A DNA stretch of 64,000 bases from Rotaria macrura. Lineage: Eukaryota; Rotifera; Eurotatoria; Philodinida; Philodinidae. Both the position numbers and the translations under genes were made by a program. The stretch spans positions 124,001 through 188,000 of the forward strand of contig OENT01000044.1 of assembly GCA_900239685.1 (NCBI GenBank), read 5' to 3'. The notes under the pieces are model-generated. The model made no database searches and had not been told where the DNA came from. It saw only the letters and a list, made by a program, of their open reading frames with translations. The number at the start of each line of letters is the position of its first letter. The first letter of the stretch is position 1. This document shows positions 26,501-38,657 of the stretch, in pieces.

Positions 26501-29500
26501 TCGTTTATCACCATTAGCTATTGAACTTTTTGTTAATTATGTACAAGATCCATTGATTAATGGTGAAACTACAGCGTAAATATGTTCACTCATATTTATA
26601 TTATAGAACGATTCAAGTTTCTTGTTGTTTATTTTTGTTTACGCATTCTAGGATAATAAAAGGTCTTGTTCATAATAGTAAAGTATCACATTTAATTCAA
26701 GAACGACTTATTCCATTAGTTCAATCAATCATTGATAATCAGTCTGCATCATCAACATTACCACGTATAGCACCAAGTCTTGCATTTTCTGTTCTCGATC
26801 TTTTAACTACCGTACTGCGTTCGTTAAATCCTCCGATAAATTCAAATTTATTAAATCAAACATTTCCTGTTGTTATACAATTATTATTGACAAGTGATGA
26901 TCAACAAATATTGATAAATGGTGGCGAATGTTTATGTGCATTTTTATCATGTGTATCAGTTGATTTATTTTCATGGAAAGATTCGAAAACAAATGTTTCT
27001 AGTATTGAATATATATTGCAAGTACTTGCAAAATTTCTTGATCCAAAAACACCGGAAAATTGTTGTACCTTTATTGGAAAATTAATTCGAGGTTTTATTC
27101 GAGAGATCAATAAAACAAATCAACCAAATTTACTAGGAGATACATTGGGACAAATACTTAAAGCTGTTTTGGCTAAACTTCAAAGTAAGATGAGTTAAAT
27201 CTTACGGTTATTTTATTCATAATTATGTTTTAAAAAAGTTGTCATAAGAGTTCTACGTATGAAAAGTAGTTCTCATTGATTGATTAAACGTATTCGAAAA
27301 CTTGACATCGTTCGATGAACATTGTTCAGATTCTTTGAAATCTAAATTTAGTATGAATCAACTTGATTTGTTTCTTAAAAATCATATAACTGAATAGCGA
27401 ATGTTAGAAAATGTAATCTCCATTGTTTGTCGATTCAGTAGAGAGGAACAATGATTCACTTTCAGATCGTCTTGACCTATTATATAAACGTAACTGATCT
27501 AAGATATATATGAAGAAGTTGAACAACATGTAAACATGAAAGGGTGTAACTATAAAATCATATTACATAAGAAATGAGAACCACGTTTCGTTTTACGACA
27601 AATTTTTATACAAAACTACATAGCTTGTACTTTTCTTATAATATTGTAAAATTATAATTCTTCATAATATTTCCTGTAAAAAGATCAAAAAGTATGTTCG
27701 CTCGAAAAATTTGCATCCGTCATGTTTAGTTGCGAATAATTTTGATTAGTGAACTATGAACTCAGCTTCAAATTTTAACGATGACTTGAAAACTCCATTT
27801 TTTTCCTACTCAAAACATGCTTCTACAGCACTGTCGAAAATTCGATACGAATAGGCAATAAAGCTAGCTTCTTCGTCGAAGGAAACAATCCTCTAAATTT
27901 TAGATTTATTGCATCGGAGCCATTTCTCCGTTGAGACATGTTCGTAAAACTTATTTAATTTCTGGAAGTGTCAGTTTTAGATAGCTCTATCATCAGGACC
28001 TCGCTACTTTTAATGCATACAACCCGGCCTCCCGCTAAAAAAAATCGAAATGTAGATAAATGCATGGAAAGATAGCTTGACGTTTACTCTTTCACAAACA
28101 GTACGACTTTTAATGTAATACCTCACTTTGAGCAACATTTTCTGATGATTTCCATTGAAAAATAGGCGTTTGCAGATAAAACAGAAAATGCTTTTCGTGT
28201 TTTCTCTTTTTATGGTTTTGTGATCACGCATTCGAAAGTTCTCGGTGAATTTTCATTCGATACATTTAATTATTTTTGTTTCAAAGAGCATGTGAAGATG
28301 CAGGATATGACCTTGCACTTTTTTAAATTAAACTTGTTTTTATTATACATTCAGACACTTATATAACTTGGCACCCAGTTTTATCGTGTGCTTTGAGTTC
28401 TTCAACGTGTCACTTTTTTCTTCAGAAAAGCTAAGAATTTAGAAAAATGACAACTTCATACCCTGCATTTTAACATGCTCTTTCAAAGAAAAAAAATTAG
28501 ATCAATACAATGAAGACTCATCAAGAGCGTTTGGATGCGATTTTAACTATTTTTAATCTTTATTTGGTGAGTATCTCTTCTAAATATTATACTAAATGGC
28601 TGAAATTTTTACCATAGTCTCTTGACTGCAGTCCCAACATGTCCGAAAAATTACAAAGGATTCCCGTGTACCTGGACCGAAATCTGTTTTAAGTTAGATG
28701 GGAGGTGACTTTAATAGAACATTTCTTGATAAACTCTGAAAAAATGTTGTCAAATGCGTTTTGCGTCAATTTTTGCCCAGATGAGTGAAACTAGTCAATC
28801 AACCCCTTTGTATTCCGATCTACATATATGTAACACAAATATTCCTCTACTTTTTCATCTAATATAAATATGATTTGAAACAGTCAAAACATGATAAATA
28901 AGATAAATCCGTAAGAGAGACTATGAAAAATATTCATTGATACAAATAATTTTGCTACCAATTTTTTAAACTTAGAATGATCTATATATTATAAACATGC
29001 CTATCGAAATTAAGAAAAGTATCTTAATAATTTGTCTATTTTTGTTGTCGAGGTTTTTCTGCAATAACAATTTGAGAGAATCAACAGACGGACAAAGAAG
29101 TTAGTACTGATAGCTTCTTGTTGACAAGTCAGAGATATCATCTGTCAGTTACCAGCATTACATAACGGTTTTTTTAGGTTTTTAAATTGAAACTAATATT
29201 TGATTCCAGGCATAGATTAATGACAGATTAGAGTCACTTGCCTCAGAAAACAACAAAATTTTACAATAGATTTGATAGTTAATCGAAATATATTGTTCTT
29301 TCCATGAATTTTTCGTGAATGTATATTTTGCTCATACGACTTTTCAATAATGAATTCCAAGTGAAAGTTGACTTCAAAAATAGATAATACCAAGATTACT
29401 TTAGGACTTTACAAATCTGATCGTCATAAAGTGTACTGTTGATGTTATAATATCTAGGTTAAGCTCTGAATATGAATCATATTATATCGCTCGCACAAAT

Positions 29501-30760
29501 ACATAAATAGGACTACAACTGCAATCTAGAAAACTAGTAATTGCACAAGGTAGACAAGTAAACCATGCCACTGACGTCACAGATTGTTAGTATTTCTCAT
29601 TTAGATAAGCGTCCAAATTTATTAGTGCTCGATTTGAAAAAGCATGCTTAAGTTTCTCAAAGTTTAAGATATTAATAATCGATTTGGTGATTATCGTAAA
29701 GGAAACTTGTCGTATCGAGGAATTCGAAATAGAAGATTTTATNTGAAAAAAATGTTTATTGTTGCTCTATCAATAGTTTGATAGTCATGTAAATCTTTCT
29801 GTCGAATGAAATCTATGGAATTCTATTACGATTAGTTTCAAAATGCAAATAATTTAGGTTCACAAGTGCTTAGTGTACAACAAAGTTTAATAGTTGTATT
29901 TGCTCATTTGATTCAAAATAATCTTAATGATGTTGTTAATTTTCTCACATCAACTCCTGGACCACAAGGTACGAGTGCATTTGATTTTGTTATGCACGAA
30001 TGGGTTACTAAACAACATCTTTTTTCTGGTCCATACGATATTAAAGTCAGGTAAGAAAAAGTTTTCTTTTCCTTTATCGTTTAAAAATGAACATAGATTT
30101 GAGAAAAGAAAACCTAATCATTCAACGAATTTTGCTTCTTTAAGTATTATTGCATTGACTGGCTTATTGGAATATGCTATGACAAATAATGATATACGTT
30201 TTCAAACATTGATTGTTCCAGGCGATCAAATTATATATCATCAATCAGGTCAATCAATATCGCATCGTACACGTTCAAGAACTTCGAAACAACCTGAGCA
30301 ATGGACACGTGTACCATTAGTTGTAAAACTATTTAAAATCCTTGTTCTCGAATTACAAAATCAAATAAATACACGTAAAGAACTTGAAGAAGATGCCAAT
30401 TTTGACGATGATGACGACGACGATGATGATAATGATAATGACGATGATGCTCATGGTAATGTTAATGAAGGAAAAGATGGTGATGCTTTAAATGACTCGA
30501 ATTTATTGAAATCATCGGATGACGAAGCAACTAAATACTTAGAACGTTACGATAATTTACTTGATGATGTATTTGATTATGAATTTTTTCAAGAAAAAGA
30601 TCCTGATGCATTTAATGACCCATTAATGCAAGTTGATCTACTTGATTATTTGAAAGAACGTTTACATTTATTTGCAAGACATTCATGGTTCCCTATATTT
30701 AAGGAACATTTAAATTTAATTGAACGAAATGCATTACAAAAAATTTCTTTACTTCCATAG
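20508..30760 (+). CDS. IPO9: Importin-9 (karyopherin-beta nuclear import receptor)
   Basis: Thirteen exons: 20508-20777, 22565-23222, 23280-23431, 23512-23610, 23667-23722, 25724-25774, 25839-25978, 26048-26126, 26189-26269, 26324-26575, 26652-27184, 29858-30050, 30145-30760. They give 1059 aa (human 1041). Importin-9 is a HEAT-repeat receptor that chaperones and imports H2A-H2B histones, ribosomal proteins and actin, released by Ran-GTP. Collinear matches to the human protein include IRQLAGVLLRKYV, WDCPETWPELLPF, LPEMYRL, an MQITEEE segment, RWWKLHEACLLAMG, NGGECLCAFLS, SVQQSLIVVFAHL, EWVTKQHLFSGPY, PEQWTRVPLVVKLFKIL and DPDAFNDPLMQVDLLDYL. An acidic run of Asp/Asn at about residues 942-957 replaces the human Glu-rich loop known to contact histones. 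Introns 1 (1.8 kb), 5 (2.0 kb) and 11 (2.7 kb) are unusually long; the last two carry palindromic elements. Confidence 0.97.
20778..22564 (+). other. Long intron 1 of IPO9
   Basis: A 1.8-kb AT-rich intron between the codons for PEVPEQ and VKSQIRH. Short open frames (such as 20944-21171) look random. I see no exon or mobile element. Confidence 0.65.
23982..24154. mobile_element. 173-bp foldback MITE with 9-bp target duplication
   Basis: The arms 23989-24067 and 24069-24147 are perfect inverted copies (79 nt each) separated by one undetermined base (N at 24068). Outside them the ends continue as GGG...CCC with four unmatched bases. The element is flanked by the direct repeat TGCCATAAT at 23973-23981 and 24155-24163. 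The arms are built of degenerate units of about 18 bp around CGAAAATTGATCG / TAAATTGGTCG. A 9-bp duplication suggests a Mutator-like or Merlin-like cut-and-paste family; I cannot settle which. It has no coding capacity. The perfect arms imply a young insertion. Confidence 0.85.
24535..24665. repeat. G/C-rich repeat fragment in IPO9 intron 5
   Basis: An island of G-rich (CAAGGGGGTGGGG) then C-rich (CCTCCTCCACCACACCCC) sequence in AT-rich intron DNA. It shares ACATCCCGACGCTCC with the hAT-like element at 60503-60709 (ACATTCCCGACGCTCC), so it may be a diverged relative or fragment. Its ends are not defined. Confidence 0.4.
27185..29857 (+). other. Long intron 11 of IPO9, host of a foldback element
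   Basis: A 2.7-kb intron between KLQS and SQVLSVQQ codons, the longest in the window. It contains the diverged foldback at about 28226-28543 and one undetermined base at 29743. The rest is AT-rich and unassigned. Confidence 0.7.
28226..28543. mobile_element. Diverged foldback element in IPO9 intron 11
   Basis: The left arm, about 28226-28335, reads inverted in the right arm, about 28430-28543. The best core is TCAAAGAGCATGTGAAGATG, which on the right, read on the minus strand, appears as TGAAAGAGCATGTTAAAATG and then CAGGGTATGA. Similarity continues outward to CGCATTCG / CGCATCCA. By eye identity is moderate, so the element is old. It has no coding sequence. Target duplications were not found. 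Confidence 0.6.
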
Positions 30761-30907
30761 CATACAATTAAAGAAGAAGAAAAACAACGAAAAGTAAACA
30801 GTGAGTTTCATCATTCCAACATTTTCTTTTCATTATCTCACTTTTGTATTTTTGTAAATTATTAAAAACAATAGATTTGAAACAATTAGAATCTGTTTGT
30901 CTTTTAT
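30761..30907. terminator. Convergent 3' ends of IPO9 and the DEG/ENaC gene
   Basis: Only 147 bp lie between the two stop codons. On the minus strand AATAAA begins at the last base of the channel's own TGA stop (30903-30908), so its 3' UTR is probably very short. For IPO9 a variant ATTAAA near 30861 is the only candidate signal I see before the opposing gene. Confidence 0.55.
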
Positions 30908-32595
30908 TCATTTGTTTTCTTGTTCAGTAAAAACATAAGCATATAAGCGTTTAATAAGTAAATATATTAATTCAATAATTTCGACAAAACTAACTAAACT
31001 AATGCCGATCCATAAACCTACAAAGAAAATGCAGAATCATTTTTACGTTCAATACACATGATAAAAAAGGATGCGGAAAACCTGTTTGTCCACCAATACT
31101 TGATATAAGATCAACCAATGTATACATAGAAGATTCGCTCAGGGTTTCTGTAGGATAGGGACTTGCCGAAATTTCGACGGCTACAATGTTATCAGGTATT
31201 TCTTTGTTAACATTGCCAAAATTATCTGAAGTAGCATTAGTTTTTGCAACGCGACGAAAATGTCTTCGAACACGTCTTGCTACTTGAGCTTTTGCATTTG
31301 TGTTTGGATAACGTGCGAAGGATGATTGAACTGAATATTGAACGATATCACATTCAGGTAAACATTGTGGACATCGCTTAGACAAGTCTTATCAAAATAG
31401 AACAAAATTAAAGTAATAAGTTCGACTCATAATTTTCATTTTGCAACTTACTAAAATTACGCGAAGTAATACACGGGTTACCGATTGAACAAAAACTAAT
31501 ATTCTTCATTGTTTCCGTATTATTATCATTTTTATTCTTGAAAAATTGATAGAAAACAGCAAAATGTGGTTCTACACATCGACATTTTTCTTGAAGAATA
31601 CGTTTTTTACATAATTTATAACATAATGCTTGTGTATATTGTATTTCATGCGCATGAAATATTTCTTTCATGTCATCAGTTAAATCTTTTCGACAATGCC
31701 CGTAAAATGATGTAACCGTTTGTGAAAAACTAAGTTTTGTATATGTGTTTGGTCCTAAAAAGAGACTATTTTGCGATATTATAGGTACTTCATGTTTACG
31801 ATGGATAAATATGCGAAATGCCGCTCGATCTTCAAGATATCCATTATATTGACTTTGATGTAGAAATAATTCGAGAAATAATTTATAATTGTTCTGTCCA
31901 TAGTCGTCATCCAGTGACCAATCATGACGCGTATCATTCGCTTCTATTTCTTGAACATCTATTTCATTATTGAATGTATAACAATTACCGTAACTCGGAT
32001 GAAATAATTGTGTTAAATTGCGATGACACGAACGTTTGTTGAAAACACATGTTATAAGAAGGCTATTTAAGTGAAAACCCCATTTAACAAATCCGTGCGT
32101 TTGACTATTCATTTGATCATCGAGAATTCGATCGATATATGCAAAAAATGCGTCTCGATATTCTGATTCATTTATATGCGAAGATCTATTACCGCCTGGT
32201 AATCGATCTTTTCTAACATCATTGAGAAATCCATCATCTTGTAGTGGATTGATATTACCTGCGGAAAAGAATAGAATTTTCTGGCATAATTTTTACTGTT
32301 GAAAATAAAAGGAAATCTATTTACAAAAGGTAATCGCTGGGAAAGCCGTCGATTCTCGATTATGTTTTATACTTAGGTGAGTTTTTGTTGGATGCGCAAC
32401 AAAATTGATGATAGCAGTATATATAAAAGTACACATTAATATTAGAAATGCTAGAAACATGTACGTCCAAAAGAGACCTGTCACTAATGTTTTTGCTTGA
32501 CCTATACGTTGAATTCCATGTGAAGGCGAATTGTCAAGCCATGTTCTAAATATTTCTCGTACAGTTTTTCTCGATGCCTCTTCAGTTGAAGACAT
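30908..32595 (-). CDS. DEG/ENaC/ASIC-family sodium channel subunit
   Basis: Four exons, 32325-32595, 31452-32258, 31082-31387, 30908-31017, give 497 aa. Members are trimeric, amiloride-sensitive Na+ channels gated by acid, peptides or mechanical force. Family signs in order: the intracellular His-Gly gating motif (SHGIQRIG, residues 25-32); TM1 at about 41-66; post-TM1 FPAITFCNINP at 85-95; a Cys-rich extracellular domain (CYKLCKK, CRCVEPHF, CPQCLPECD); and pre-TM2/TM2 SSIGGQTGLWIGISLVSF with the G-I-S selectivity filter at 466-468, followed by VEIIELIYLL. The C-terminal tail is only about 15 residues. Length is in the family range, slightly short. The subfamily (ASIC, FaNaC/peptide-gated, degenerin) cannot be decided by eye. 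It is convergent with IPO9 and divergent from eIF3d. Confidence 0.92.
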
Positions 32596-32805
32596 GGTTT
32601 TAAATCAAATGAACTGATGAGTGTGAAGTAAAACAATTCTATTATATTTTCTCTCATCTATCATCAACTTATATGTCTGATAAAAATAAAGAAAAACCGA
32701 ACAAAATTTAATATATTTTTTCTTTCAGATTTCTTTATTTTTGATAAGAGAAAACAAAACATATATATATATATAAATATATATAAATATATATAAATAT
32801 ATAGA
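32596..32805. promoter_or_regulatory. 210-bp bidirectional 5' region, DEG/ENaC gene and eIF3d
   Basis: The two start codons face away from each other with 210 bp between them, so the core promoters must be here and could be shared. The eIF3d side ends in a TATATAAATA-type tandem repeat (32761-32803) abutting the ATG. Confidence 0.6.
32761..32803. repeat. (TA)n and ATATAAAT tandem repeat
   Basis: About seven TA units then three or four ATATAAATAT units of 10 bp, ending three bases before the eIF3d ATG; it therefore probably lies in the 5' UTR or core promoter. Confidence 0.85.
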
Positions 32806-35800
32806 ATGCCTGAAGTTCATTTTCAAGCACCACTTGTTATTGATAATAAAGATGGTTGGGGACCAACTGAAGACACGTTTCAATATAAAGACATGCCTTA
32901 TCAACCTTATTCCAAAGGTGATCCATTAGGCAAAGTATGACATATTTATTGAGTTTATTTTTCTTCATATTATTGAATATCAAATATAAATACGTGTATG
33001 TATTAGATAGCTGATTGGACGGGCACAATTTATGGTGATAAACGAAATAACAGTAAAAGAAGAAATATTTAAAATATAAAAAAGAATAAAAGTGATCATT
33101 AATGTTTTCTTAGATCGATATCGTTCACAATTCGGAGTTGGTGTTGGCATGTATCAGTATATTCATGAAGATGATGAGAATACATTTCAACTTGTTGATT
33201 CTACTCGGTTACCTAAACCTGCTTTTCAAAAACGAACACGTTTTCAACAAAATGTAAACAGAATATACATACATACATATTCGCAAATGAGCATTTTATT
33301 CATTTTGAATTCTTTTCTTTTTAGCGTTTTCGTCAACAACAGAATCAAAATAATCGTTTTGCACAAATCCAAAAAACATTTACGGGAGGACCACAGAAAA
33401 AATCAAAAATCATGAAAAATTTAGAGATGTAATTATTGTTGGCTCATTCATTTTTCTTCGCCGTTCTATTTCATCGATACTAGGGATCAAATGCGACAAA
33501 TGCGAAAATGGCAAAAACAATTTGGCAATCGAAATGATCCACGTCAGCATGTAAGAGATGAATATCGACTAACTTTTTGAGAGGTACCTATATTTTGATG
33601 TTGGGATAATGCTTAGAGCATTTTATAACAACCGTTACGTGCGAAATGAGATTCCTCACGGAAGAACGTCATCGAGCTTCATGATTTTTTGTTAAAGTAG
33701 TGAATATTACGTCAAACACAGTTCAATATTATTAGACTGTTTTCTCTAGGTAAATATTAACACAAGACTGAAATTGAGCTTCGACGGAGTGATATGCATT
33801 CAAAAATATCCAGGTAAACATTACAAATGCATATGAATTCTTCTGCTGATTAAGATTGTAGAAACAAAACAAAAATTTAAAACATTTCAAATGATACGTA
33901 ACACTTATATAATTTCATAAGAATGAAAGACTTTTATTTAAAACATGTCCATGCGAATGTAGTATCAATCAATAGACGAATATTTGTTAGGTCTTACTAG
34001 TTTCGTTGTTCCATTATTCATAGACAAAAAAAAATGACTCTAAACAAGTCATTTACTTTTTCCATAATAAATTTTTCTTTAGTTTTCACAACATAAGATT
34101 CAACGACGAAGGTCTTTTTTCTCCGACACTAATCCAACAAACGTTTCTTCGTCAACCTAGTATTTCAATACATGCCGTCTTTAGCATAGAAATGTGCGTA
34201 AATGTAATTATCCATCAAGATCTCTTAAATATATTTCGTCTTTATGTTGACAAGGCTTTACTATTGCAAAGAAAAAACGAATAGAATGCTATATTTTCAG
34301 TTTTGTTCAAAAAATCTACTGTAGTAAGCTGTAATTTACGCAATCGGGCAAGTAGATTATTATCAAAAGAATACCGTATTCAGATCCACCTCTAGTAAAC
34401 GAATCAATTTTATTTTTCTATTTAAAATTCTAATTTATTTATGATAATGATAGCATAAAATATAATCTATTGATGTGCGTTTGACGTCAAATTTCACACG
34501 AGTCATTGAGATGTGTAGAACTCTATTAGTGTGCAAGATAAGATCGCGTAAATAGAGAGCAATGGGTCATAAATCAGACTAGCCAAAAAGTAAACAATGA
34601 TAGTCAACTTCATCCAGAGAAAGTGTTAATGATTCTTGTTTCATTTAAGATGAAGAATATTTAAGAAAAAAACATCACCCTGTTGCATATATGTAAACAC
34701 CAAATAGATGTAGAAAAACAACGAGGAAATTTGAATGAAATAAAGAGTATCTCATGAAGACGTCTTCAATTTACCTTCGGTTTTTTTTTCGTTTTTCTCT
34801 ACTTAAATTTAAGAACGAAAATCAATTCGATTTTATGTTATTTCATGTTTATTCTTCTTTTTAAAGCTACAAGCTAAACAACGTGAACCGTCTGTACGTG
34901 TCCGAGACGACTGGCAAGTGATTGAAGAAATTCCATTTACTAGTCTTTCTAAATTAAGTTTACCAAGTGTGAGTGAACCAAAAGAATTGTAAGTCATTGA
35001 ATAATGCCCACAGATTGGTACCATTTTGAAAAATCTATAGGAGTGTTTGGGGCTCACTTGAATACTATGATAAACGATATGATCGAATAACAACAAAGAG
35101 TGAAAAGAAATTAGTTATGGTCAATCGTTTAATACATAAGATAACTACAACGAAAGATCCAGTTATTCGACAAGTTAGTTGACAATGAAATTTACTTTGA
35201 TTTTCTTCTTGTTATTTAACATAATAATAATTATTAAGATTTGTAAAACACATGGAAATGTTTTCGCTACTGATGCAATTATTTCAACATTAATGTGTTG
35301 TACGAGATCTGTTTATCCATGGGATATTGTTGTTGATGTAAGTTTAAGATCAATATGTTTGTATTCTAAGATATGAAATTTAACAACACGTATTCATGGT
35401 TTCTTTTTCCTATCGATTAGAAATTAGGTACACGTTTATTTTTCGATAAACGAGAAGATTCAACAATCGGTAAGGAAAGGCACATGATTCGTCGATTTAC
35501 AATCATTTGTATGTTTTAGATATGTTGACGATCAATGAAACTGCAAATGAACCACCACCGGAAGATGGTACCATGGATTCAGCAAAGAATTTAGGAATGG
35601 AAGCTGTTTTTATCAATCATAACTTTGCTCAACAAGTTCTTAAGATGGTAACAAAATGAATGTCACAACCGTAGAGAATTAAATATGCAAATTCGACTTT
35701 CTTTCAGAATGAAGAACGTTATAAATTTCCTAATCCAAATCCATTTATTCAGCCAGATGAAGAAAGTGAAGCTGCATCAGTTGCATATCGTTATCGTTCA

Positions 35801-37477
35801 TGGGACTTAGGTAACAATCTAACAATAGTTATACGTTGCGAACAAGATTGTGTTCAAACTGGACTTAATGGTGAAGATCAATTTGTGAATATTAAAGCAT
35901 TAAATGAATGGAATTCAAAGGTATTTTATCTGAAACATTAATGTTTGTTTTTGCTAGCAAAGTATTGTTGATTGGAAAAGTAGAGACAAGCAACCAAGAA
36001 GCGCACATCGTCTTTAATTCTAGAGCTCGTAGAAATCATGATGCTTACGAAGGTGAAGCGGATGACGAACTCTTCATAAGATTAGACTTTAGGAAAATGA
36101 AAACTTTCGATTCGACTACAGACAAACATCGGGGATAATATATTTTAAGATACAGTTCACATTCTGTTTCTTGGCCTGAAAATATTGTCATTTTCTACAG
36201 TGTCTGTCATTATATTGAAGTAGATATCTAAATGTTTATAGGCTTCAGTATAGAATAATGAATACACTTCTGGATCCATCATTTTCCTTTTAAGATACGA
36301 ACCAATGCCTTTCAAAAAGAAATCTTCTAATCATTTCAGGTGGCAAAACTAAGGTTAGTTTCTCTCCTATATTCGATGAAGATTCAATCAATCAAGCGAA
36401 CTCAGTTTAACAATGATTGAACATCAAAAATATGGAACGATGAGTTCCACAAACACAGAACTTGAAGGCGAAACCTATAGAGAATTTTAACGTTTACTAA
36501 TAGACTCACAATACCGTTACTCATGGTTCTAAAACAAATTGATCTGATCGAATTGAAAAGATTCCTTTATGCTTAAGATACTGTCATCTCTATCTTCAAC
36601 GTAATTTTAACGTTGTTAGGATGCATCATTTTTTTTTCGCTTGTATAAAAACATATCCAATAATCGATAGGGGAGATTTTCTATTTATTCGGTTGTAGTG
36701 CTTTTGAGAATCAACAGCTGTCAACAAATCCTGGAAATTGATATCAATTATCGACGTTTTTTCTGCCTAATTATGATATGAAATCTAAATAATCCATATA
36801 TTAGCTTTACGAAACTAAAATACGATTTAGATTGGTAGCAGTCTTGATTGGCGAGCAAAATTAGATATGCAACGTGGGGCTGTACTAGCAGCTGAATTAC
36901 GTAATAATGGTTTTAAATTAGCCAAATGGACAACATGTGCCATATTGGCTGGTTCTGATCAAATGAAATTTGGCTATGTATCACGACAAACTTTCAAAGA
37001 TGCATCACGTCATACAATACTTGGTTTGCAAAATTTCAAACCCCAAGAATTTGCAACACAAATGGCTTTAAATATGGATAATGGTTGGGGTATCGTGCGG
37101 GGTATATTTATAGAAAAGAAGAGAATAACTAAATTATAACTTTTATTGATTATTTCAGTATTGGTCGACTTTTTCATGAATAAATCTGATGGACGATATT
37201 TGATTATGAAAGATCCAATGAAGGTAAAAATGTCCAATGCTAAATTTCATTGATCTAATCAAATCGATTTTTCTTCATCTTTCTTCTAGCCAATTCTTCG
37301 AGTAAGATGATGTTACTTTGATGGAAACAAAGAAAAAAGAAATAAACTATACGTCTAACTGAATTTTTTTGATATTTTCGATAGATTTACAGTGTACCGG
37401 AAAATTCATTTGATAGCGAAGAAGAAACAAGTGACGATGAAAATGATCAGCAGCAAGCAGAACAACAACAGAAATGA
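32806..37477 (+). CDS. EIF3D: Eukaryotic translation initiation factor 3 subunit d
   Basis: Fifteen exons: 32806-32934, 33007-33052, 33114-33253, 33325-33428, 33484-33550, 34867-34988, 35041-35173, 35239-35337, 35421-35469, 35520-35647, 35708-35920, 36831-37101, 37159-37223, 37290-37301, 37385-37477. The product is 556 aa (human 548). eIF3d is the peripheral eIF3 subunit that contacts the 40S head and can bind the mRNA cap directly. Matches along its length include [135 protein letters not shown] and [14 protein letters not shown]. The human poly-Glu tail is replaced by a short Asp/Glu then Gln-rich tail. The RNA-binding N-terminal region is Gln/Arg-rich. Exon 14 is a 12-nt microexon coding PILR. 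Confidence 0.97.
33551..34866 (+). other. Long intron 5 of EIF3D
   Basis: A 1.3-kb AT-rich intron between RQH and LQAKQREP codons. No exon, RNA gene or mobile element recognised. Confidence 0.6.
35921..36830 (+). other. Long intron 11 of EIF3D
   Basis: A 0.9-kb intron between NEWNSK and IGSSLDWR codons. The open frame 35908-36138 is the exon read on into the intron; homology to eIF3d stops at the GTATTT donor. Confidence 0.65.
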
Positions 37478-38657
37478 AAGCAATATTTTTATTATTACTG
37501 TTAAATGTTATTTGTTGTGATGTTTATTTAAAAAACTATGCAAAAAAGAAGAACAATAGAGAAAAAAAAGGAATCTGTTTTATCTTTGAATTATTTCTCT
37601 TCCACATGCAATTACTAATCGACTGTTTATTGATTTGAGTTCCGTATCGAATTCAGTAAATTTATACTCTTCTATTTGATTCAGGCTTACGTTCTGAACT
37701 GAAAATTATAAGATTTATTTTATTTTATGTGCGAATGATCGTTGGTAAATAGAACACTCTCTTTGTTGGAAAAGATGAAAGTTTTTCTCTGAAGATTATT
37801 ATTCTCATTTCGTATACGCGAAGAAATCGAAGAGTCTACACTGATAAGGGTATTATTTGAAACCGTTGTTAAAAGAACATTTTTAGTATAGATTTCAATG
37901 CAAGTTTATACTTGAGACTCATAACTAGGGAGTTATCAGAGCATTCAAATCATCCGTGACAATAGATCTTAGTAGACTCGATGAATTCTAGCCTTGTAGT
38001 CGCACTGTTTTTGAAAAAGCATAATGATAAAGTGACTGTAATAAATATTGATGTAAGAGGCTAACTAATAGATAAGATTACAGCAAAATAACGACAGGAT
38101 GTCAGTACATAGACTAGAAGAATACATGTAGTAATTCTACTATCGATTCTAAATCTACTCACTCTTATCTTCATCTTTAGTGGTTTCGTATGCATTGAAT
38201 GGGTGTAATGTAATCTGAATTGAGGAAGTATATAAAAGCATTAAGAATTCAGTTAATGTTTCATTTTGTTCGTTTTTTATGATGAATATGTCAACACATA
38301 GTGTCATGTCCGATAAAAATTAGTTGCTAAAAATCATGCGTCACCAAAAGAGAAATTCAAAGTAATCGTGCAGCTCATGCAGTATTTCAATTTTTCCTCA
38401 AAAGAGAATTGCGATCTAATTCAGATTGAAAGTCTTTAGAGTTTTTTTTATCATACTCTGCTCGATATATCAGTAGAGATACTCTTATAGGACATCATTT
38501 TTTTCTGGTATTAATGTAAAATTATGTAATTCATTTCTAGATTCTTTTTTTAACTAGTTTTAGAATAGTAATGAAACAAAGAGCTTGCTAATATATTTAG
38601 AGGGATTTGCTTTATCCTAGTCAAGTTAAAAATCTGAGAGAATAAAAAATCAACAAC
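37478..38657. other. Spacer between EIF3D and the PHKG gene
   Basis: 1.2 kb between two genes on the same strand. It holds the 3' UTR of eIF3d and the promoter of the kinase gene. It is AT-rich with no further feature recognised. Confidence 0.55.

Noticed and set aside
30999-31385. Continuous open frame ending ...HFLCRFMDRH in the channel gene
   Set aside because: The last part reads into a short intron; splicing at 31081 restores the conserved GGQTGLWIGIS pore segment.
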